Assembly: GCA_009936695.1 (NCBI GenBank)
Contig: JAACEA010000584.1
Location: 1-8,009, forward strand
Length of the DNA stretch: 8,009 nucleotides
Reading direction: 5' to 3'
DNA from: Planctomycetia bacterium
Lineage (GTDB): Bacteria; Planctomycetota; Phycisphaerae; Phycisphaerales; SM1A02
Part shown: positions 6,463 to 8,009 of the stretch, piece by piece
Numbering within the stretch: position 1 is the first letter of the stretch
How the letters are laid out: each line of letters begins with the position of its first letter
Program-made: the position numbers and the translations under genes
The notes under the pieces: model-generated
The model's input: the letters and a program-made list of their open reading frames with translations, nothing else
What the model was told of the DNA's origin: nothing
Database searches by the model: none

Positions 6463-6496
6463 CGACGCCGGCCCTTCGAGGCCGGCGTCGTTCTTC
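6463..6496 (+). terminator. Attenuator hairpin (rho-independent terminator-like) before hisG
   Basis: CGACGCCGGCC (6463-6473) is perfectly complementary to GGCCGGCGTCG (6480-6490), giving an 11-bp GC-rich stem with a 6-base loop CTTCGA. It is followed by TTCTTC (6491-6496). The T tract is short and interrupted, so termination may be partial, which is what an attenuator needs. On the minus strand no T tract follows, so it points toward hisG. It lies 34 bases after the leader-peptide stop and 68 bases before hisG. It could alternatively be a simple terminator for the esterase-transporter unit, but the histidine-rich frame in between argues for attenuation. Confidence 0.7.
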
Positions 6497-6558
6497 AGGT
6501 GGTCGCATGGTGACCCCGACGAAGCCGAGCCTTTCGCAGGCCACTTCCGGGAATTCAC

Positions 6559-7485
6559 ATGTCCACCTTCACACCCCGTCGCACCTCTGCGATCGATTCC
6601 TCCTCCAGGCCGAGATCGGCCGACTCACCTGAAGCCGATACCCGACTTCGGCTCTGCCTCCCCAAGGGTCGGATGCAGGGAGGGGTCGAATCGCTGCTCG
6701 CGGATGCCGGCCTCCGAGTGCGTCCCACGAGTCGGGGATATCGACCCCGCATCGAGGGAATCCGGGGCGTCGCCGCGAAGCTGATGAAGCCCCCCGCCAT
6801 CGTTTCGATGCTTTCGAACGGGTCGAGGGATCTTGGATTCGTCGGCGCGGACTGGGTTCGGGAAGCCGGCGACGACCTCGTCGAGATTCTCGACACCGGT
6901 CTCGATCCGGTCCGAATCGTGACCGCCGCACCGGACGGGTTCGATCTCGAAGGCGCCGGCGTGATCCGGGTCGCCAGCGAGATGCCCAACCTCGCGGCGG
7001 CCTGGGCCCGTGATCGCGGGCTCCGGATCGTCCCCGTCCGAAGCTGGGGCACCACCGAAGTGCTTCCTCCGGAAGACGCGGACGTCGTCGTCGATGTCGT
7101 CCAGACCGGCGCCACCCTCGAAGCAAACGGCCTGCGGGTCGTGGACGTCGTCATGGAATCCTCGACCCGCCTCTACGCCAGTCGCGAAGCCGCCGAGGAT
7201 CCGGATCGACGTCGTCTGATCGATCGTGTTTCGAGTCTGATCGAATCGGTTCTTGAAGCTCGAAGCCGGCTCCTCGTCGAGTTGAACGTCGAGGAGGACC
7301 GTCTCGATGCGGTGCTCGAGGTCCTTCCCTGCATGCGAAGGCCGACCGTTTCACAACTTGCGGGTGGAGGATTCGCGGTGCGTTCCGCGGTTCCACGTGC
7401 CGATATCGCCACCCTCGTGCTGGATCTCCGGGAAGCCGGTGGAACGGATCTGGTCATCAGCGAACCCAGGCAGGTGATCCGATGA
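6559..7485 (+). CDS. hisG: ATP phosphoribosyltransferase, long (self-regulated) form
   Basis: This is the first enzyme of histidine biosynthesis; it joins ATP and PRPP to give phosphoribosyl-ATP in the cytoplasm. The 308-residue protein has LRLCLPKGRMQGG (30-42) at the start of the catalytic core, LGFVGADWV (92-100), and the PRPP-binding loop DVVQTGATLEANGL (179-192). The C-terminal part (about 236-306, with 'LPCMRRPTVSQLA' and REAGGTDLVISEPRQVI) is the HisG_C ACT/PII-like domain. That domain marks the long hexameric form, feedback-inhibited by histidine and independent of HisZ. Residues 1-28 are a Ser/Arg/Asp-rich non-conserved extension; no later ATG or GTG would keep the LPKGR motif, so ATG 6559 (GGGA 6 bases before it) is kept. 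It overlaps hisC by ATGA, implying translational coupling. Expression is probably controlled by the upstream attenuator. Confidence 0.96.
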   Translation: MSTFTPRRTSAIDSSSRPRSADSPEADTRLRLCLPKGRMQGGVESLLADAGLRVRPTSRGYRPRIEGIRGVAAKLMKPPAIVSMLSNGSRDLGFVGADWVREAGDDLVEILDTGLDPVRIVTAAPDGFDLEGAGVIRVASEMPNLAAAWARDRGLRIVPVRSWGTTEVLPPEDADVVVDVVQTGATLEANGLRVVDVVMESSTRLYASREAAEDPDRRRLIDRVSSLIESVLEARSRLLVELNVEEDRLDAVLEVLPCMRRPTVSQLAGGGFAVRSAVPRADIATLVLDLREAGGTDLVISEPRQVIR

Positions 7486-8009
7486 CCATCTCGACACCCA
7501 TCAGGCCGGTCGCCGCAACGATGCGATCCGCCTCCGCGATCGAACCCGATCGCGACGCGGCGGGACGTCCGATCGACCTTCGCCTCGACGCGAACGAGTG
7601 TTCTTCGACCGACGACTGCCCCGGACCCGACGTGCTCGGTGCGTCCCGCATCGATCTTGCGAGGTATCCCGACCGTCGTTCCCTCGAGTCCGTGATCGCG
7701 TCGCGGTCCGGCATCGATCCGGACCGCGTCCTGGTCACCGCGGGTGCCGACGACGCCATCGATCGGATCTGCCGCGACGCACTCGCTTCCGGCGATCGCA
7801 TCACCCTCCTCGATCCGACGTTTCCGATGTTCGAGCGTTTCGCCGCCCAGTGTGGAGGGAGCGTGGATCGGGTGGCATGGATGAAAGGTCGATTTCCGAT
7901 CGAGGCGGTCATCGAATCCGGCCGGGGCGCCGCCGTCGTCGCCCTCGTCACGCCGAACAATCCAACGGGCCTCACGATTTCCGCCGAGGCGATTCGCCGG
8001 ATTCGGAGG
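7482..8009 (+). CDS. hisC: Histidinol-phosphate aminotransferase (3' partial)
   Basis: A PLP enzyme, it converts imidazole-acetol phosphate plus glutamate to histidinol phosphate. The frame starts at ATG 7482, whose ATGA overlaps the hisG stop, with AGGCAGG just upstream inside hisG. It is open to the window end (176 residues of a usual 350 or so). Visible family blocks are IDLRLDANE (31-39), ARYPDRRSLES (60-70), VTAGADDAIDRICRDAL (85-101), LLDPTFPMFERF (109-120) and LVTPNNPTG (155-163). The last contains the PLP-ring asparagine region. The catalytic lysine lies beyond the window. Adjacency to hisG supports HisC over other class I/II aminotransferases with similar motifs. Confidence 0.93.
   Translation, partial: MTISTPIRPVAATMRSASAIEPDRDAAGRPIDLRLDANECSSTDDCPGPDVLGASRIDLARYPDRRSLESVIASRSGIDPDRVLVTAGADDAIDRICRDALASGDRITLLDPTFPMFERFAAQCGGSVDRVAWMKGRFPIEAVIESGRGAAVVALVTPNNPTGLTISAEAIRRIRR

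Larger units (their letters stand above)
6309..6558 (+). other. 250-base regulatory leader region upstream of hisG
   Basis: This is the only sizeable gap in the window. In order it holds most of a predicted promoter, a 28-codon histidine-rich frame (6342-6428), a 34-base spacer, a perfect 11-bp hairpin (6463-6490) with T-rich tail (6491-6496), then 62 bases to the hisG start. The hisG ribosome binding site GGGA is at 6549-6552. The order and spacing are those of an amino-acid biosynthesis attenuator. I see no tRNA-like fold or T-box sequence in it. Confidence 0.65.

Noticed and set aside
1..8009. CRISPR arrays, insertion sequences, tRNA or rRNA genes
   Set aside because: No regularly spaced repeats, transposase frames, terminal inverted repeats or tRNA-like cloverleaf was seen; coding sequence fills nearly all the window.

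Overview
This window is a GC-rich (about 64% by eye), tightly packed bacterial chromosomal segment. The best guess for the source is a marine Planctomycetota bacterium, probably of class Phycisphaerae. That rests on the style of the porin N-terminus (signal peptide, short coiled coil, then an 'IDDALADADMR' type stretch before a phosphate-selective-porin-like barrel), the high GC, and the very frequent GATC/CGATCG words. It is an inference from sequence style, not from a marker gene.

Layout. (1) 1-2251, plus strand: the C-terminal part of an M48-family membrane zinc metalloprotease with a long helical tail, then a 52-residue DUF5993-like membrane protein, then a DsbB-family membrane thiol oxidoreductase. 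Gaps are 38 and 27 bases, so this is probably one transcription unit for envelope protein quality control and disulfide chemistry. (2) 3531-2236, minus strand: an outer-membrane porin whose 3' end overlaps the DsbB gene by 16 bases. (3) 3578-6308, plus strand, diverging from the porin across only 46 bases: a secreted SGNH/GDSL esterase of the GxDLY type followed by a DASS/SLC13 sodium-coupled anion transporter. The porin, exported esterase and inner-membrane transporter could form one route across the cell envelope. (4) 6305-8009, plus strand: the start of a histidine biosynthesis operon, hisG then hisC (ATGA overlap, hisC cut by the window end).

The most interesting part is the 250-base gap before hisG (6309-6558). 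It is not empty. It contains a sigma70-like promoter whose -35 box overlaps the stop codon of the transporter gene, and a 28-codon open reading frame with seven histidine codons. That frame begins right where transcription should start, so the leader mRNA is probably leaderless. A perfect 11-bp GC-rich hairpin with a short T-rich tail follows. Together these have the architecture of a histidine-operon transcription attenuator (a hisL leader peptide), a system best known from Gammaproteobacteria. I can also pair the histidine codons with the end of the leader frame by hand, and that end segment with the foot of the terminator hairpin, which is the expected switching logic, although the second pairing is weak.

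No RNA genes, CRISPR arrays, insertion sequences or phage genes were seen.
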